A stretch of 64,000 nucleotides of DNA from Woeseiaceae bacterium (GTDB lineage Bacteria > Pseudomonadota > Gammaproteobacteria > Steroidobacterales > Woeseiaceae): contig JAJFKV010000002.1 in the NCBI GenBank assembly GCA_021773055.1, positions 29,172 to 93,171 on the forward strand, in the 5' to 3' direction. A program made the position numbers and the translations under genes. The first letter of the stretch is position 1, and every line of letters starts with the position of its first letter. The notes beneath the pieces are model-generated. The model did not search any database. It saw nothing but the letters and a program-made list of their open reading frames with translations, and was not told the origin of the DNA. Positions 63,257 through 64,000 of this stretch are shown here, piece after piece.

Positions 63257-64000
63257 ATGAAGCAGGACGATAAGCAAAATCAAGGAAAACCTGGTATCCG
63301 GCGCGGATGGGCCAGGCACGCGATACCGCTGACGATTCTGATGTCTTTTGTTTGCGGTGTGCTGGTCCTCGTGCATATCCATGAGTTATTGCAAAGGGTT
63401 ACCGGGAGCTCGCCCGACGGCGCGATGATGGTCGGTAGCTTTTGGTTCGTCGGCGTGCTCGTAGTTCTCATGGCAGGTAGCGTTTTGCTCGTCGGGCGGC
63501 TTGTTCAAGGTGTTATCGCGTCACGAACGAAACAGATTATGAAGCTGGAAGAGCTTAGGGAAACGCTGGAGGCCGAGGTTGTCCGCAGAACACAAGGCCT
63601 GCGAGAGGAGGTTTGTGCCAAAGAGAACATGCAGGCTCGATTCGTTGCCGCGATCGGCCTCATGAATGACGCTTTCTTGATCAGCAACGAAAACGGCGTG
63701 ATTGAGTTCGTCAACGAAAAGGCCGAACAGATGTTTGGCTTTCCGATGGCCGAGATGAATGGCATGAAAGTCAGCCAGCTAGTACCAGAGCAGCAACGGG
63801 ATGCACATGATCAGAGTATGCGCAACTACAAAGAGACCGGGAAGGCGAACGTCATCGGAAAAAAAGGGCGCGACCACGGGCTGTTTGCACGCCGTAAGGA
63901 CGACACTGAATTCCCAGTCAGCTTACTGATCGACAAGATTGAAAGCGATGAGGGTGTGTATTACACCGCGATAATCGGAGATCTCACAGAAAAATACGCA
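63257..64000 (+). CDS. Membrane-anchored PAS-domain sensor (3' end beyond the window)
   Basis: 248 codons are visible without a stop. AAGGA lies 9 nt before ATG 63257. Two membrane helices (about 20-42 and 57-80) bracket a very short periplasmic loop. A coiled coil (about 88-125) leads to a PAS domain (about 128-245) with EFVNEKAEQMFGFPMAEMNG and ending in TAIIGDLTEKYA. The output domain lies outside; a histidine kinase or a GGDEF/EAL enzyme are both possible. The upstream sigma-28-like promoter suggests a motility link. Confidence 0.8.
   Translation, partial: MKQDDKQNQGKPGIRRGWARHAIPLTILMSFVCGVLVLVHIHELLQRVTGSSPDGAMMVGSFWFVGVLVVLMAGSVLLVGRLVQGVIASRTKQIMKLEELRETLEAEVVRRTQGLREEVCAKENMQARFVAAIGLMNDAFLISNENGVIEFVNEKAEQMFGFPMAEMNGMKVSQLVPEQQRDAHDQSMRNYKETGKANVIGKKGRDHGLFARRKDDTEFPVSLLIDKIESDEGVYYTAIIGDLTEKYA

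Overview
The window reads as a chromosomal segment of a gammaproteobacterium with a single polar, probably sodium-driven flagellum. Evidence: the conserved gammaproteobacterial blocks clpS-clpA-infA-aat and trxB-ftsK-lolA-rarA-serS; a type II secretion operon; a polar-type flagellar hierarchy (FleQ/FlrA, FleS-FleR, sigma-54, FlhF-FlhG, FliA); and PomA/PomB-type stator proteins. Base composition is moderately GC-rich and even. I cannot name the genus from sequence alone. No rRNA, tRNA, CRISPR array, prophage or intact insertion sequence was seen.

Layout. 1-3151 (minus): gspC-gspD-gspE (gspE cut by the window edge). 3273-8079: the N-degron set clpS, clpA and aat, with infA and a FemAB/GNAT-like protein. 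8155-15289: trxB (minus), then ftsK-lolA-vanZ-like-rarA-serS. 15355-18185 (minus): a Bax-inhibitor-1 protein, then flgA, flgM, flgN and a divergent CsrA-like gene. 18402-55163 (plus): an almost uninterrupted flagellar block: flgBCDEFGHIJKL, fliC, flaG, fliD, fliS, fliT-like, fleQ, fleS, fleR, fliEFGHIJK, fliLMNOPQR, flhB, flhA, flhF, flhG, fliA. 55180-56641: a 57-residue protein, a DUF2802 protein and an HDOD protein stand where chemotaxis genes often follow fliA. 56638-60192 (minus): pomA-pomB-PilZ operon and a GGDEF diguanylate cyclase. 60660-62043: a second FleQ-like regulator split by an apparent +1 frameshift. 62030-63052 (minus): a voltage-gated potassium channel. 63257-end: the start of a membrane PAS sensor.

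The promoters outline a regulatory cascade. fleQ has a sigma-70-type promoter with a near-perfect CRP/Vfr palindrome. Sigma-54 (-24/-12) elements precede flgA, flgB, fliD, fleS, fliK and fliL, most with predicted leaders of 20-35 nt. Sigma-28 elements (TAAA-N15-GCCGATAA type) precede flgM, flgK, fliC, pomA, the diguanylate cyclase and the PAS sensor. This puts a c-di-GMP synthase, the stator and a PilZ protein in the late flagellar class, beside a second FleQ-like protein, a family in which c-di-GMP binding is known.

Main points for follow-up: the CsrA-like gene in the flgMN operon; the split second fleQ; the 36-bp tandem repeats in the hook-length ruler fliK; the sigma-28-linked c-di-GMP/stator module; and palindromic operator candidates between flgA and flgB and upstream of fleQ and fleS.
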